In this document: piece after piece, positions 1 through 9,665 of the stretch
How the letters are laid out: every line of letters starts with the position of its first letter
Numbering within the stretch: position 1 is the first letter of the stretch
NCBI RefSeq assembly: GCF_001651855.1
Contig: NZ_LNQC01000073.1
Span: 99,544 to 146,295, forward strand
DNA from: Sinorhizobium americanum
GTDB lineage: Bacteria; Pseudomonadota; Alphaproteobacteria; Rhizobiales; Rhizobiaceae
Direction: 5' to 3'
Length of the DNA: 46,752 bases
Notes under the pieces: generated by a model
What the model was told of the DNA's origin: nothing
The model's database searches: none
Seen by the model: the letters and a program-made list of their open reading frames with translations, nothing else
Program-made: the position numbers and the translations under genes

Positions 1-4
1 TCAC

Positions 5-766
5 TTACCCCTCCGGCATCAATGCGTCATCAAGCTCGAAGAATCTCGCGTAAGGTCCGCCTGCGAAATGACGCCGCAACTCTTCGAAATTTTCTACCGT
101 GTCGTCCAGCGGCCGCTGTTCCAGGCGCTGAAGGGTACCACTGCCTGAAAGTTGCAACGCAGGAACGCCCAGAAATCGCCAGGCCGTTTCCAGGCATGCG
201 GTAGGTTCACGCAGAAGTCTCTCGTACTCGATCTCCAGCAACCTGCTCGAAGCGAAGGAGTCCGCGACGCGGGCATGAAACTCATCAGCGGCCCTGAAGT
301 AGTCCTCGCAGGATGCGATCGACAAGTTGACGCGTGGCGGCGGAGCCGTATCGTCATCCGAACTGAATTTCAGCCATTGGCGGCTTTGCCTTGCCTGCAC
401 CAGCGAACGCAGCGACTCCAAGGTGTTCCTGCGAGACAAAAGGATGACCTTGAGCCCTGGCCAACGCGCCAGCTCGTTGAAAAAGCTTGGACGTTCCTGA
501 AACTGCGGTTCGTTGATCTTGCATCCAACATGCGTGACCTCCTTGTCGCTCCGCGTGGGAAATCGCAGATAAGCGAGCTCCAGAAGCTCGCGATCGCTGC
601 GTAGCAGGCGATCCTTATCGGGCCAATTCGCGTCATACGTGTTAAGGAGCTCACCGTTGCTCAACACGTTCGCATGCTCATTCAGCAACTCTTCGAGGTA
701 GTGCGTTCCAGTTCTCGGCATTCCAAGGATCGCAAATGGCTGAGGCGCCGGTGCGGTGTGGGTCAT
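5..766 (-). CDS. nodH: Nod factor sulfotransferase NodH
   Basis: Transfers sulfate from PAPS to the C-6 hydroxyl of the reducing-end sugar of the lipochitooligosaccharide, a host-range decoration; acts in the cytoplasm. The reading frame opens at 859, but I chose the ATG at 766 (product 253 residues) because the protein from there (MTHTAPAPQPFAILGMPRTG) matches the usual NodH N-terminus and the 31 residues upstream look non-coding. The 5'-phosphosulfate-binding loop MPRTGTHY lies at residues 16-23, and the NodH-typical NGELLNTYD, HVGCKINEPQFQERPSFF and WPGLKVILL segments follow. The TAA stop is at 5-7, so the gene is complete. It is the last visible gene of the nodABCSUIJ operon, separated from the aldo/keto reductase by 150 bp in which I find no nod box. 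Family assignment is confident; the exact acceptor position is inferred from the family. Confidence 0.93.
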   Translation of the reverse strand: MTHTAPAPQPFAILGMPRTGTHYLEELLNEHANVLSNGELLNTYDANWPDKDRLLRSDRELLELAYLRFPTRSDKEVTHVGCKINEPQFQERPSFFNELARWPGLKVILLSRRNTLESLRSLVQARQSRQWLKFSSDDDTAPPPRVNLSIASCEDYFRAADEFHARVADSFASSRLLEIEYERLLREPTACLETAWRFLGVPALQLSGSGTLQRLEQRPLDDTVENFEELRRHFAGGPYARFFELDDALMPEG

Positions 767-916
767 TGCACGTGTTCCCGACTCAAATAATTCGTGAAGG
801 TTTGGGTGGCGCCAGCATGACGAACTCGCCCACCCCGTTCCGCGCGAGTCCAGTTTCACCCGCGTGACTTACAGAAAACCAAATTGGCGTATGTTGCAGC
901 AGGAGGCCGCCCCGGC

Positions 917-1969
917 TCATGGCGCTGTCGTTCCATAGCGCTGATAGATCGATTGGATACCATCCAGGACTTCGCGTGAAAGGTTGACTTCCAGGCTGGC
1001 GATGTTGTGCTGCAACTGCTGCACGGAGGTGGCCCCTATCAGGGTCGTTGCCACGAATGGGCGGCCTCTGACGAACGACAACGCCCCGTGCACTGGATCG
1101 ATGCCATGTTCGCGGAAGAGCGACGTATATGCGAGCGCCGCGTGCTGAGCCCTCTCGTTGCTGTAGCGGAAGAACCGTCCGAACAAGTTCAGCCGCGAGC
1201 CAGTTGGCCGGTGGCCCCCCAGGTATTTCCCGGTGAGCGTACCCATCGCGAGCGGCGAATAGGCGAGGAGCCCCACCTGTTCGCGCAGAGCCATCTCGGC
1301 GAGACCATATTCGAAATCCAGGTTGAGCAGATTGTAGGGATTCTGGGTGCTTATCACGCGCGCCAGCCCTTGTGCTTCCGCGTGATGCAGGAAGCGCGCA
1401 AGGCCCCAAGCTGTCTCGTTGCAGAGCCCGATGTGACGAACGCGGCCGCTCTCGACGAGCGCGCTCAACGCTTCCAGCGTCTCCAGGATCGGAACAGTAT
1501 CGTCGTCCAGCTCGTACTGGTAGTCGAGCAGCTGGAAGACGTTGGTGCTACGATCTGGCCAATGCAGCTGGAAGAGATCGATATAATCCGTCTCAAGCCT
1601 TTGAAGACTGGCGTCCACGGCCTCGAGCAGATTGGCGCGAGTGTAGCTGACCCGGCCGTCGCGCACATAAGGTAGGTTCGCTTTTCCTACCCGAGCAGGC
1701 CCGACGGCTTTTGTTGCGAGCACAATGTCCTGCCTGCGGCCGGTCTTTCGTATCCAGCTGCCGATGTAACGCTCCGTCAGGCCATGCGTCTCGAGGCGGG
1801 GCGGCACGGGGTACATCTCTGCGCTATCGACAAAGTTTATGCCGGCATCGAGGGCCGCATCCATCTGCGCGTGCGCCTCCGCTTCGGTATTCTGCTCTCC
1901 CCAGCTCATTGTGCCCAGGCCAAGCACGCTTATCTTCAGACCGCTGCGGCCAAGTTCGCGAAGCTGCAT
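917..1969 (-). CDS. Aldo/keto reductase in the nod operon
   Basis: A 350-residue NADPH-dependent aldo/keto reductase of the Tas-like group: a TIM-barrel enzyme that reduces carbonyl groups. The catalytic tetrad is visible as Asp48 and Tyr53 (DSAEMY), Lys87 (ATKAVG) and His136 (QLHWPD). The N-terminus, RELGRSGLKISVLGLGTMSWG, is canonical for the family. The ATG lies 34 bp after the nodJ stop on the same strand, so the gene is probably cotranscribed with the nod genes. I know of no standard nod gene of this family. The substrate is unknown: a Nod-factor sugar, an acyl chain, or a small metabolite unrelated to Nod factors are all possible. No damage is visible. Confidence 0.85.
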   Translation of the reverse strand: MQLRELGRSGLKISVLGLGTMSWGEQNTEAEAHAQMDAALDAGINFVDSAEMYPVPPRLETHGLTERYIGSWIRKTGRRQDIVLATKAVGPARVGKANLPYVRDGRVSYTRANLLEAVDASLQRLETDYIDLFQLHWPDRSTNVFQLLDYQYELDDDTVPILETLEALSALVESGRVRHIGLCNETAWGLARFLHHAEAQGLARVISTQNPYNLLNLDFEYGLAEMALREQVGLLAYSPLAMGTLTGKYLGGHRPTGSRLNLFGRFFRYSNERAQHAALAYTSLFREHGIDPVHGALSFVRGRPFVATTLIGATSVQQLQHNIASLEVNLSREVLDGIQSIYQRYGTTAP

Positions 1970-2003
1970 CGCGATTCTCCTTCTCGTGTGGTCGTGAGTA
2001 GCG

Positions 2004-2792
2004 TCAAGACATCAGGCGCCGACGAAACAGTGCCGCCGACAGAAAGAACGGCAAGATTGTGTAGAGGCAAAGCGCGCCCATATGCAGGCCTATGCTGCCC
2101 GCGGGGCGGCCAAGCATTGCCGGACGTATGAGGTCGATTGCATGCGATAGTGGCAAGAATTGCGCTACCTGCTGAAAGGTCTGGGGCAGCTGCGTGATCG
2201 GAAACACCGCGCCGCACAAGAACAGCATTGGTGTGAGGACGAGCGTCTGGTAGAAAATGAAGTAGTCGTAGCTGGGCGCAAGCGACGTGACCACCATCGC
2301 CAGGCTCGCGAAGGCAAATCCAGTGAGCACGATGACCGGTAGCGCATAAAGGACGGACGGCCACGTCGCATAGCCCAGCACGGTGGCGACAATCATGATG
2401 CCCGTACCGGCGAGAAACGCCTTGCTGGCTGCCCATGCCAACTCACCGAGAACGATGTCCCCGAGTGTCATTTGTGTGTAAAGGATCCCTTCCCAGGTTC
2501 GCTGGGCGTTCATCCGCGCGAAAGCCGCGTAAATCGTCTCGAATGTCGCAGCCGTCATCGCGCTTGTCGCCACCATGCCGCCTGCAAGGAACGCAACGTA
2601 AGACGTGCCGTCGACGCGACCTACAACAAGTCCGAGGCCGAGGCCGAGGCCGAACAGGTAGATCATAGGATCGGCCAGGTTCCCGAGAATTGACGCAAGT
2701 GCTACCTTCTTCCAGGCCAGATAGTTGCGTCGCCATACCGCGATCCAGTTCCAAGCGTTGGCGGGCAGAGCCGCGGCACAACCTTCACCCAT
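2004..2792 (-). CDS. nodJ: Nod factor export permease NodJ
   Basis: A 262-residue ABC-2 type inner-membrane permease that pairs with NodI to export lipochitooligosaccharides. About six hydrophobic segments are visible, the first at about residues 35-60 ([20 protein letters not shown]). The conserved stretch [22 protein letters not shown] near residues 70-90 is typical of NodJ. The ATG is 3 bp after the nodI stop, indicating translational coupling. An odd detail is that a hexanucleotide repeat (about 3.7 copies of CCGAGG at 2632-2653) encodes a Gly-Leu-Gly-Leu run in the first membrane region, which from memory is less regular in other NodJ proteins. Confidence 0.95.
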   Translation of the reverse strand: MGEGCAAALPANAWNWIAVWRRNYLAWKKVALASILGNLADPMIYLFGLGLGLGLVVGRVDGTSYVAFLAGGMVATSAMTAATFETIYAAFARMNAQRTWEGILYTQMTLGDIVLGELAWAASKAFLAGTGIMIVATVLGYATWPSVLYALPVIVLTGFAFASLAMVVTSLAPSYDYFIFYQTLVLTPMLFLCGAVFPITQLPQTFQQVAQFLPLSHAIDLIRPAMLGRPAGSIGLHMGALCLYTILPFFLSAALFRRRLMS

Positions 2793-2795
2793 AGC

Positions 2796-3710
2796 TCACT
2801 TCTCCATCTCTCGACCGGTCAGCCGCAAAAACACATCCTCGAGATTCGGCGGACGCTGCAGGACACGCAATCCTGCGCGCTCGCGCAGCCGCACTCGCAC
2901 CTTTTCCGGATCGGGCGCGTAGCAAAAGAGTGTCTCACCGCTGATTTCGATGCGATCGGAATATGGTCTAATCAGAGAGTCCAGTTCATGCGGATTGCCG
3001 CCATAGATCTCGATGACCTCGCACCCGATCAGTTCATCGATCAGCGCGTGCGGACGTCCTTCTGCGATGTTGCGACCTCTTTCGAGCACGCAAAGCCGAT
3101 CGCATAACCGCTCAGCCTCTTCCATGAAGTGGGTCGTCAGGATAATCGTCTTGCCGCGCGCCAGCAGGAAACGCAGGCGCTCCCAGATGAGGTGGCGCGC
3201 GTGCGGATCGAGACCGGTGGTCGGCTCGTCCATGACAAGCAGCTGCGGGTCATTGATCAATGCACGTGCAAGCGTCAGGCGCCGCTTCATGCCGCCCGAA
3301 AGTTCGGAGACCCGCGCATCCACCTTGCTTTCCAGGCGTGCGAACTCAAGAAGCGACGGCATGACCGCCTTGACCTTGCGTGTGTTCATGCCGAAGTAGC
3401 GTCCGTAGACCAGCAGGTTCTCGCGTACGGTGAACTCAGGGTCAAGGTTGTCGAATTGCGGGACCACGCCGATGCCCCTTCGCGCCAAGCGAGCCATTGC
3501 CGGCACCGGCACGCCGAGCACAGTAATCTTCCCGGCATCAGGCGCTGTCATGCCGAGGATCATACGCGCAATCGTGCTCTTGCCCGCGCCGTTCGGTCCA
3601 AGCAGCCCGAAGCATTCCCCCGGGGCAACACTGAACGACAGCTTGTCGACCACAACCTTGTCGCCATATGTCTTGCTCACGCCGGAAAGGTCGATTGAAA
3701 ACATGGACAT
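2796..3710 (-). CDS. nodI: Nod factor export ATP-binding protein NodI
   Basis: The ATPase of the NodIJ exporter, 304 residues. The Walker A motif GPNGAGKST lies at residues 38-46, the ABC signature [10 protein letters not shown] around 135-144, and Walker [15 protein letters not shown] just after, at about 157-170, followed by a switch histidine ([13 protein letters not shown]). The C-terminal region ([19 protein letters not shown]...[13 protein letters not shown]) is typical of NodI. It starts 4 bp after the nodU stop and runs directly into nodJ. It works at the cytoplasmic face of the inner membrane to power secretion of the Nod factor made by the upstream genes. Confidence 0.96.
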   Translation of the reverse strand: MSMFSIDLSGVSKTYGDKVVVDKLSFSVAPGECFGLLGPNGAGKSTIARMILGMTAPDAGKITVLGVPVPAMARLARRGIGVVPQFDNLDPEFTVRENLLVYGRYFGMNTRKVKAVMPSLLEFARLESKVDARVSELSGGMKRRLTLARALINDPQLLVMDEPTTGLDPHARHLIWERLRFLLARGKTIILTTHFMEEAERLCDRLCVLERGRNIAEGRPHALIDELIGCEVIEIYGGNPHELDSLIRPYSDRIEISGETLFCYAPDPEKVRVRLRERAGLRVLQRPPNLEDVFLRLTGREMEK

Positions 3711-3714
3711 GCGC

Positions 3715-5427
3715 TCATCTTGCCGTGAGGGCGACGCCGTCGGCTGGCGCTTCTTGGGTTACCTGCGTTTTCGTATAGAGCAGGCCGTCGCACCATACGT
3801 GTTCAATGCGTCCCCATTCGCAGGCTGCGGCAGCATCCGGGAAGAAGCCCCGTCCATGGTAATTGGCACTCGTGTTGCAAAGCAGCGGAATGCCCGTCAG
3901 CTTTTCATATTCGACGATGAGCTCGGCGACTTCATGTAGAGAGTGCCTGGATATGGTCTGCAATCGTGCCGATCCATCGAGATGGACAACAGCCGGAATT
4001 TTGTCCTGCCATTCCCTCCGCGTCTGATGATCGAACAACATATAGGGATCCGGAGTTCCAGGGCTGAATATATCCGGCGCCCGGTCCTCCAGGCATATCG
4101 GCGCCACGGGCCGGAAGTGTTCGCGAAATTTGACGTCGTTCAGAAAATCCTTCATTTTCCGCGAAGTCGCGGCTGCCAGAATGCTTCGGCCTCCCAACGC
4201 TCGAGGCCCAAGCTCGGCGGCCCCGGAAAGGAAAACCACGGGCTTGTTGCTGGCGAGGATGGTGGCAAGTTCGGGCATGCCGCATAGCTGGGCCTCCCAT
4301 CCCGGCGGCACACGCCCGATCTGCAGGGCCGGGCCGCTGTAGACCGACCATTCCAGGGGCACGAAACCTTGCTGCTCCACCATTGCGCAGCAAGCGGCAC
4401 CGATTGCCGAGCCGCTGTCATTCGGAAATGGCGGTACCCAGACGGCATCGAACAGGCCGGTCTCCCGCAGTGCACTGTTCCATTTGATATTGAGACCGCA
4501 GCCCCCAGCTATACACAAGTTCTGAGGTCCCGGAAACGAATGGCGCCGCACAGCATTTGTCATTTCCTGGACAAGGAGACGCTCAAGGAAGAGATGAAAC
4601 GACGCAAGCACGTCTTCCGGTGCCTTCGTCTCCAAACGCACCACGCTGGCTTCGAAGAAACCATGCACAGCTGCGAGCGAGGACTCGGCGTCCGTGATGT
4701 TGGCGCGGTAGCGGCTGGCAAGTGCCGTATCGGCCGCAAAGTGCTCCTCGTAAAGCTCCTGAAATACCGCGACGATATCTTCGTCAACCGAGCCGAGCGC
4801 GATATAGGCCATCAGCTTGCCAGCCACCCCTAGGTCCCAACCTCCCCGGCTCGCCTTCTTATAGGGTCCGAAATAATGGCCCGCCGCGGCGTAGGCTTGG
4901 CCTATCACCGGGAACAGGCTTTCGAGGAACCGTGCGCCTCGGCCGTCCACATGATAGAGGCGCGGAAAGATGCAGCCGTCCCAAACGAGGCAGAATGCGG
5001 GTTGTCCGGTGTTGGCGAAGGGGCTGGTGCAGTATGCGGAGGCCACGTGGGCCGTAACATGAGGATAGCTCTTGTAAGGAAACGCCCGGTCATCGAGAAT
5101 GAGTCCGGAGCCGTCCAGGGATTCGAGAAGGCCATTGGCATGGCGTTCGACATAAGGCGCCCCTTTTAGAGTTAAGGGTGCCACTCCACTGAGGACCTGG
5201 AACTGTGACTCGTCCTCACCATCCCAGCCGTCGATAACGAATTGATCGATATCGCGCGGATTGAGACCGTGTTGCGCCAAAGCGGCGACAACTGCGTCGA
5301 GATTGTCGACGGTTTGATATCGCGGATTGTTGTCCCGCTTCTCCTGCTCAATGCAGAAGACGAGCCGTCCGTCCTCGACAAGCGCGATCGCCCCGTCATG
5401 GGTCAGCTTGATACCACAGATGCGCAT
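3715..5427 (-). CDS. nodU: Nod factor O-carbamoyltransferase NodU
   Basis: A 570-residue carbamoyltransferase that places a carbamoyl group, usually at O-6, on the non-reducing sugar of the Nod factor, using carbamoyl phosphate and ATP-derived carbamoyl adenylate. The N-terminal Kae1-like fold begins [20 protein letters not shown], the central part carries [22 protein letters not shown], and the C-terminal YrdC-like part carries [34 protein letters not shown] and [17 protein letters not shown], all family landmarks. It follows nodS by 35 bp and precedes nodI by 4 bp. Together with nodS it forms the usual nodSU pair for a methylated and carbamoylated terminal sugar. It appears intact. Confidence 0.95.
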   Translation of the reverse strand: MRICGIKLTHDGAIALVEDGRLVFCIEQEKRDNNPRYQTVDNLDAVVAALAQHGLNPRDIDQFVIDGWDGEDESQFQVLSGVAPLTLKGAPYVERHANGLLESLDGSGLILDDRAFPYKSYPHVTAHVASAYCTSPFANTGQPAFCLVWDGCIFPRLYHVDGRGARFLESLFPVIGQAYAAAGHYFGPYKKASRGGWDLGVAGKLMAYIALGSVDEDIVAVFQELYEEHFAADTALASRYRANITDAESSLAAVHGFFEASVVRLETKAPEDVLASFHLFLERLLVQEMTNAVRRHSFPGPQNLCIAGGCGLNIKWNSALRETGLFDAVWVPPFPNDSGSAIGAACCAMVEQQGFVPLEWSVYSGPALQIGRVPPGWEAQLCGMPELATILASNKPVVFLSGAAELGPRALGGRSILAAATSRKMKDFLNDVKFREHFRPVAPICLEDRAPDIFSPGTPDPYMLFDHQTRREWQDKIPAVVHLDGSARLQTISRHSLHEVAELIVEYEKLTGIPLLCNTSANYHGRGFFPDAAAACEWGRIEHVWCDGLLYTKTQVTQEAPADGVALTAR

Positions 5428-5462
5428 AGTGTCTCCATGTCTAAAGTCGACGGTTCAGTTCG

Positions 5463-6080
5463 TCAGGAAGCAGAAACCGGATTGCGGAAGCGGGCGATCA
5501 AGCAGTCTTCGTTGACCGACTCACCCCGGCACTCGAGCCGCTCTACCTCAGACAAAGTTTCGTTCAGCATGCCGATGACCGTCTCAGCACCAGCAACGTG
5601 GCCCCAGCGACGGCAATTGGCGTCGCGCGCCGATCCGAAAACGAGATGTCCTCCTGGCGCCAGCATCCGCACCAGATTGCGGACGGCGGCCCGCATCTCG
5701 GCTATTCCTCCAACGTAGTAGAGCACTTCCGCCACAACGATCAGATCGAACCGCTCATCAGGTGAAAACTGTTGAACATCAGAGACTATCCAGCTGATGT
5801 GCGGCGGTTCATTCATCCGTCGGCGCGCTTTTTCTATAGCCTGAGGCACAACATCGATCACGGTGAGGCGTTGGCAGTGGGGTGCTAGCTGCACTGTGAA
5901 GGCGCCGGCGGCGCACCCCACTTCGAGCGCATTTGAGATAGATCCCTGGGCAAGCGACAGGCGGAGCATTTGCGTGTGGCGCCCACGCTCGAATGGATTG
6001 GCATCGAGTCCCCACGGATCGTCTGCAGCCAGTTCCCGATTCAGCAATTGATAATTATCGATCTGTGTCAACTCGTTCAC
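5463..6080 (-). CDS. nodS: Nod factor N-methyltransferase NodS
   Basis: A 205-residue SAM-dependent methyltransferase that methylates the amino group freed by NodB on the non-reducing glucosamine before acylation. SAM-binding motif I is ALEVGCAAGAF at about residues 51-61, the acidic residue after strand 2 is in LTVIDVVPQAIEKARRR, and motif IV-like DLIVVAEVLYYVGG follows. The N-terminus MNELTQIDNYQLLNRELAADDPWG is typical of NodS. The gene starts 16 bp downstream of the nodC stop and is followed by nodU, the common order in N-methylated Nod-factor producers. Its length is close to the family norm. Confidence 0.94.
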   Translation of the reverse strand: MNELTQIDNYQLLNRELAADDPWGLDANPFERGRHTQMLRLSLAQGSISNALEVGCAAGAFTVQLAPHCQRLTVIDVVPQAIEKARRRMNEPPHISWIVSDVQQFSPDERFDLIVVAEVLYYVGGIAEMRAAVRNLVRMLAPGGHLVFGSARDANCRRWGHVAGAETVIGMLNETLSEVERLECRGESVNEDCLIARFRNPVSAS

Positions 6081-6096
6081 CTCGGGTATGTAGCTC

Positions 6097-7455
6097 TTAC
6101 TCGTCGCTGCAAATGCAGTCAGACGTCACAAGCCTCGAAGAATCACGCGCAAGGTTGAGCCTTCGAAGCGGCGTCGCATGTGCTGAACATTCTGTAGTGC
6201 GTAGTTCAGTCGCCGGACGTTGGACCGGGGCCTGTTCCGCCGCTTTCTTCGACGAGCTGCCAGCAGAGCTGCGCGACAGCCAGTCGCTATTGCTCAGTGT
6301 GCACAACGCGTAGGCCTTCAAGGGCAGCAACAGAAAAATGTTGATGAATGTGTGCAGAGAAAAGCCCAGGAATCGAAGTTGGCGGGCCCGAAACGCTACA
6401 ACGGTGCAGCGAACCATCGTCATGGTCACAATCATCAGGGCTGTCCACCAAGGCACGGTGCCTGTCAGTGCGAGCTGTGCGAGCCCCGTCAGCACTGATA
6501 GCGCCAGAAGCAGCGGTCCGAGATTCTGTCCGACCACGTCCAGCGTCAGGAAGCGATTGAGGCCGGGCAGCAGGCGCAGCCCAAGCAACGTATCCCGGAA
6601 CGTGCTGCGTGCCCAGCGCAGTTGTTGGCGCAGATACGGACCTAGTTTATTCGGAACGACTGTAGCTGCGATGGCGCTTGGCACGTACTCGGTTCGAAAG
6701 CCTGCCTTCAGCATGAGAATGGTGAGATGCCGATCCTCACCGAAGTCGCTCGGCTTGCCCCGGAAATATTGTGACTCGTACTGGTCCAACAGCATAACGA
6801 GCGCAGAACGGCGATACATAGCACATGGGCCGCAGCAGCACATAACGGCACCGAAGCGAGCCTGTGCCGCACGCTCCTCGTTGCAAGCCAGCCAGTACTC
6901 CATATCGATCAAACGGGTCAGCCAACTGTCGCTGCGGTTGCTGGCCGTCAACTGTCCCATGGCCGCACCGACGGCCGGATCCTGCATCTTGGGTACGAGC
7001 TTCGTGATGACATCGGACGCGAGTATCGTGTCAGAGTCGACGTTTAACACCAGATCGCCATGAGAGCGGCGTATCGCGGCGATCTGTGCCTTGCGCTTTC
7101 CGACATTCTGAGGAAGCACAATGATATCGAACCTGGGGTCGCGCGCGAAGGTCTCGTGCACGGATCGCAAGGCGTCGCGATTGCCAGAACCGTCATCCAC
7201 CACATAGACGCGCATTTCCCCGGCGTATTGCTGATCTGCAATGGAAGCCAGGCACTGCGAAAGCGTGCCCGGGTCTTCGTTGAAGCAGGGTACGATGACG
7301 TCCACGCTCGGCAGCTCGTCGAAGCCGACCGGGCGCTCCGACGCCGATGAATCGAATGCCGGCTGAGAGTAAACCGCCTGCATGCTTTTATAAGCAGTCG
7401 AAAGCAGCGCATAAAGCGAGATGGCGACGGTACTGGTTGTATCAAGAAAGTTCAT
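6097..7455 (-). CDS. nodC: Chitooligosaccharide synthase NodC
   Basis: A membrane-bound processive beta-1,4-N-acetylglucosaminyltransferase (GT2) of 452 residues that builds the chitin oligomer backbone from UDP-GlcNAc. An N-terminal hydrophobic segment (TVAISLYALLSTAYKSM) precedes the GT2 domain, with VDVIVPCFNED near residue 51, VVDDGSGN near 85, the DxD-like VNVDSDT near 139, and the processivity motif QQLRW near 272-276. C-terminal membrane segments follow (LLLALSVLTGLAQLALTG, ALMIVTMTMVRCTVVAF, LHTFINIFLLLPLKAYALC). It lies 12 bp after nodB and 16 bp before nodS in the nodABC order found in rhizobia. NodC length and sequence help set chain length. Confidence 0.97.
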   Translation of the reverse strand: MNFLDTTSTVAISLYALLSTAYKSMQAVYSQPAFDSSASERPVGFDELPSVDVIVPCFNEDPGTLSQCLASIADQQYAGEMRVYVVDDGSGNRDALRSVHETFARDPRFDIIVLPQNVGKRKAQIAAIRRSHGDLVLNVDSDTILASDVITKLVPKMQDPAVGAAMGQLTASNRSDSWLTRLIDMEYWLACNEERAAQARFGAVMCCCGPCAMYRRSALVMLLDQYESQYFRGKPSDFGEDRHLTILMLKAGFRTEYVPSAIAATVVPNKLGPYLRQQLRWARSTFRDTLLGLRLLPGLNRFLTLDVVGQNLGPLLLALSVLTGLAQLALTGTVPWWTALMIVTMTMVRCTVVAFRARQLRFLGFSLHTFINIFLLLPLKAYALCTLSNSDWLSRSSAGSSSKKAAEQAPVQRPATELRTTECSAHATPLRRLNLARDSSRLVTSDCICSDE

Positions 7456-7467
7456 GGGATCTCTTCT

Positions 7468-8127
7468 TCAGTGATCTTGAGGAAGCGAGCGGATTACAAA
7501 ACCGCGGCCATGCAAGGCCGGAATCAGGCTGGATAGCGCCAAGATGGTCTGCTCGCGCAGATTGCGGCCAGTGCCGGGCTGCATTTCGTTGGGAGGACAT
7601 CCGTCGTGCAAGAGCACGATTGCGCCTGGCCGGACAGAGTCGAGCACTGCATCGACAATGGCGTCGACGCCGGGGCAGGACCAGTCTCGAGGATCGATCG
7701 ACCAATGCACCCCGGTCAGCCCAGCCTTGGCCGATGCCGTCAGCACTTCTTCGCTCCAGATGCCATACGGAGCACGGATGTGCCGCACCGAGGCGAGAGG
7801 GGACGCCGCCTTGATGGCTCTGTTCGCCGCGAGTATTTCACGCTCTACTTCGCCTGGTCCGCATTTGGACAGGTCCGGATGTGTCATCGTGTGGTTAGCG
7901 ACCTCGTGCCCTTCCGCTACCATTCGCCGGACGAGGCTCGACTGGTCGGCCGCGAACTGGCCAATGACGAAGAATGTTGCCGGGACCCGATGTTCCGCCA
8001 GCACATCGAGGATTGCCGGCGTGCAAAATGGGTGAGGACCGTCGTCGAACGTCAAGTAAACGCTGCGCTCAGCGATAACGTCAGTGCACCCGCTGCGCAC
8101 TTCAGACAAGCAATCGGGGTGCGTCAT
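7468..8127 (-). CDS. nodB: Chitooligosaccharide N-deacetylase NodB
   Basis: A 219-residue NodB/CE4 deacetylase that removes the acetyl group from the non-reducing terminal GlcNAc of the oligomer made by NodC. The family motifs are present: TFDDGPH with Asp28 and Asp29, and the metal-binding histidines in [13 protein letters not shown] (His79, His83), followed by RAPYG and a later HWSIDPRDW and IVLLHDG motif. Its ATG overlaps the nodA stop as ATGA, indicating translational coupling. Length and motif spacing are normal. Confidence 0.97.
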   Translation of the reverse strand: MTHPDCLSEVRSGCTDVIAERSVYLTFDDGPHPFCTPAILDVLAEHRVPATFFVIGQFAADQSSLVRRMVAEGHEVANHTMTHPDLSKCGPGEVEREILAANRAIKAASPLASVRHIRAPYGIWSEEVLTASAKAGLTGVHWSIDPRDWSCPGVDAIVDAVLDSVRPGAIVLLHDGCPPNEMQPGTGRNLREQTILALSSLIPALHGRGFVIRSLPQDH

Positions 8128-8714
8128 AGCTCTGGTCCGTTCCGATCGATGATCGAGCCGGTTGGCCAGTCGGAGATCGACCGTTTAACCGGCAGAACGA
8201 TGACAAGTGGGTCATCGATGCGTATGGGCGGTTTGTCGAGACGCGCCTCTGGCAGGGTGAACCGCACCTGAACCCCAGACATGACGGTCAACAGACCGTA
8301 CCGGGCGAATCTCTCAACATGCTTGCGCAGCGCGTGCCGAACTGTGCCGAAAGCGAAGGGAACGCCAAGCTCCTGCAGTACTGGAAGCATGACATGGATC
8401 GAATGCGCGATCCCGAGTCCCTCAAGGTCTGGACGTACCCCGTACAATCCTAGTTCAGCCACAAGTTGGTCGACCTCGCCAACCTTGATGAAACGGCGCA
8501 GCAAGCCCATGTGGGCAGCAACTCCCCCGGAATCATAGGCGATTGCCCGAAGCTCAGGCCTCGCTCCGGCCCAACTTCGACTACCCTCGAAGGGTTTTGC
8601 ATTGAACTCGCCGGTCGGCCCATAGGTCTTTCGAAAGAACTCGCAGAGCTCTACATGGTCGGAGAGTTGCAATTCGTTTTCCCAGCATAGACGCCATTGC
8701 ACCTCAGAGCGCAT
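8124..8714 (-). CDS. nodA: Nod factor N-acyltransferase NodA (operon copy)
   Basis: A 196-residue cytoplasmic acyltransferase that attaches the fatty acyl chain to the free amino group on the chitooligomer and contributes to host range through acyl selection. It reads [20 protein letters not shown] at the start, with the conserved [23 protein letters not shown] and [14 protein letters not shown] blocks. It is the first gene after the nod box at 8971-9017, with a leader of about 256 nt, and overlaps nodB by 4 bp. A second nodA lies at 11284-11874. By my own by-eye alignment the two differ at about 38 of 196 residues (roughly 80% identical), with most differences in the C-terminal half. Confidence 0.97.
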   Translation of the reverse strand: MRSEVQWRLCWENELQLSDHVELCEFFRKTYGPTGEFNAKPFEGSRSWAGARPELRAIAYDSGGVAAHMGLLRRFIKVGEVDQLVAELGLYGVRPDLEGLGIAHSIHVMLPVLQELGVPFAFGTVRHALRKHVERFARYGLLTVMSGVQVRFTLPEARLDKPPIRIDDPLVIVLPVKRSISDWPTGSIIDRNGPEL

Positions 8715-8970
8715 GCAAAGACCTCCTCATTTTGCTGCTGCTAGCGCCCGATCACACGATCGAAGCTGCGAGCGATTGTTAAATCGTCAGAGGCTGTCGT
8801 TAGCGATCGCAATGACCTGTAACTGGAACGCTCGAGCCTTTTCGTAACACCGTTCCAGAACTGCCGGGCTGCCTAACCACTTCCGGTCCCTTCCTGCGCC
8901 ACTCGCAAATGTGCCGTCGATGGAACTTGATTTCCGTCAAGTGACGGCCTTCTAATGGAGCAGGCGGATA

Positions 8971-9017
8971 AATTCGTAAAATCGATTGTTTGGATGGCAT
9001 GCATCCACGGTATGGAT
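8971..9017 (-). promoter_or_regulatory. nod box upstream of nodABCSUIJ
   Basis: A 47-bp NodD-binding promoter element read on the minus strand. It starts ATCCATACCGTGGATG and carries the core AACAATCGATTTTAC, matching the nod-box consensus closely. It directs transcription of the nodA operon. The transcript leader from here to the nodA ATG at 8714 is about 256 nt long and has no convincing gene. Confidence 0.9.
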
Positions 9018-9278
9018 GGCTTGGCGGCCCTCGAGCTAATTTGTCCTGTGTCGTTCTGGACCTCTGACGGGCGAGCTGGCAGGCGCTCAGCATCAATGGG
9101 CTCCGTCCGGCCGTCCGTCGCGGTTACGCACCGGCTGAGGATGTCCCCAGATCAAAAACTCGATCCTACATTGGCCCGCCTGGGGATCCGATGTAGGGGA
9201 CTGCCGGCCGGTGGAGTCCTCGCAAGACGTCGCCCAACCGGCACCCCGCCTCCTAACGCCAGCGATTGCAAAGCGCCA
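9018..9278. other. Spacer between head-to-head nod boxes
   Basis: This 261-bp stretch lies between the divergent nod boxes. I see no gene and no convincing nodD remnant. It holds an inverted repeat, CCTACAT at 9165-9171 and ATGTAGG at 9191-9197, which could be a binding site or chance. Confidence 0.5.
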
Positions 9279-9325
9279 ATCCAACATATGGATGCATGCC
9301 ATTCATACAATCGATTTTACCAATG
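9279..9325 (+). promoter_or_regulatory. nod box upstream of nodFE
   Basis: A plus-strand nod box starting ATCCAACATATGGATGCATG and ending with the core ACAATCGATTTTACCAATG. It faces away from the nodA nod box and should drive nodF and nodE in response to NodD and flavonoids. One position in the second half (CATTCATACAATC) departs from the CATCCAAACAATC of the neighbouring box. Confidence 0.9.
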
Positions 9326-9665
9326 TTGCGGAAAGCGGCATGGATGAACGACGCGAATTCTCGTGCAACACCACTTGAACCGTCGCGTCGAATGTTAACT
9401 GCTACACGACCTAGCGAGGGCATGCGACCGCTACACGAATTTAAACCCCGTATTTCAAAGAGTTACGGCTTTCACTTCGCGCAGGCCTCACGCGGACTTC
9501 TCCGTGATTGTGTGCGTCTGCCTGGCCTTGGCGGACTCTATGCAAAATGAAGACTGACCACAGGGTAGACTGAACAAGACAAGGTTCCAGTGTGGAACGG
9601 CAGCTGCAGCTGGCCCGCTCAGCTTCGTTGCGCAGGGAATTTGAACCAGGAATTTGGGTGAGGCA
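9326..9665 (+). other. Long nodF leader without a gene
   Basis: About 340 nt separate the nod box from the nodF start. I see no open frame with coding character. Features are two CTACACGA direct repeats around 9400-9440 and a small hairpin, GTTCCA-gtg-TGGAAC, at 9584-9598. Confidence 0.5.

Larger units (their letters stand above)
8124..9017 (-). repeat. Duplicated nod box-leader-nodA unit, copy 1
   Basis: This copy comprises nod box, leader and nodA. It is similar along most of its length to 11284-12152, in the same orientation. In the leaders, shared stretches include CCACTTCGGT-like, CACTCGCAA and TCTAATGGAG segments. Similarity ends at the nodA stop: only this copy is followed by nodB. 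The two copies have diverged, so the duplication is not recent or one copy was acquired separately. Confidence 0.75.

Noticed and set aside
8800..9096. Open frame of 98 codons on the minus strand across the nodA leader and nod box
   Set aside because: It runs through the nod box, is Arg/Pro rich and has no ribosome site; it is a by-product of the leader sequence.
9018..9278. Possible nodD remnant between the divergent nod boxes
   Set aside because: No frame gives the conserved NodD N-terminus or helix-turn-helix.
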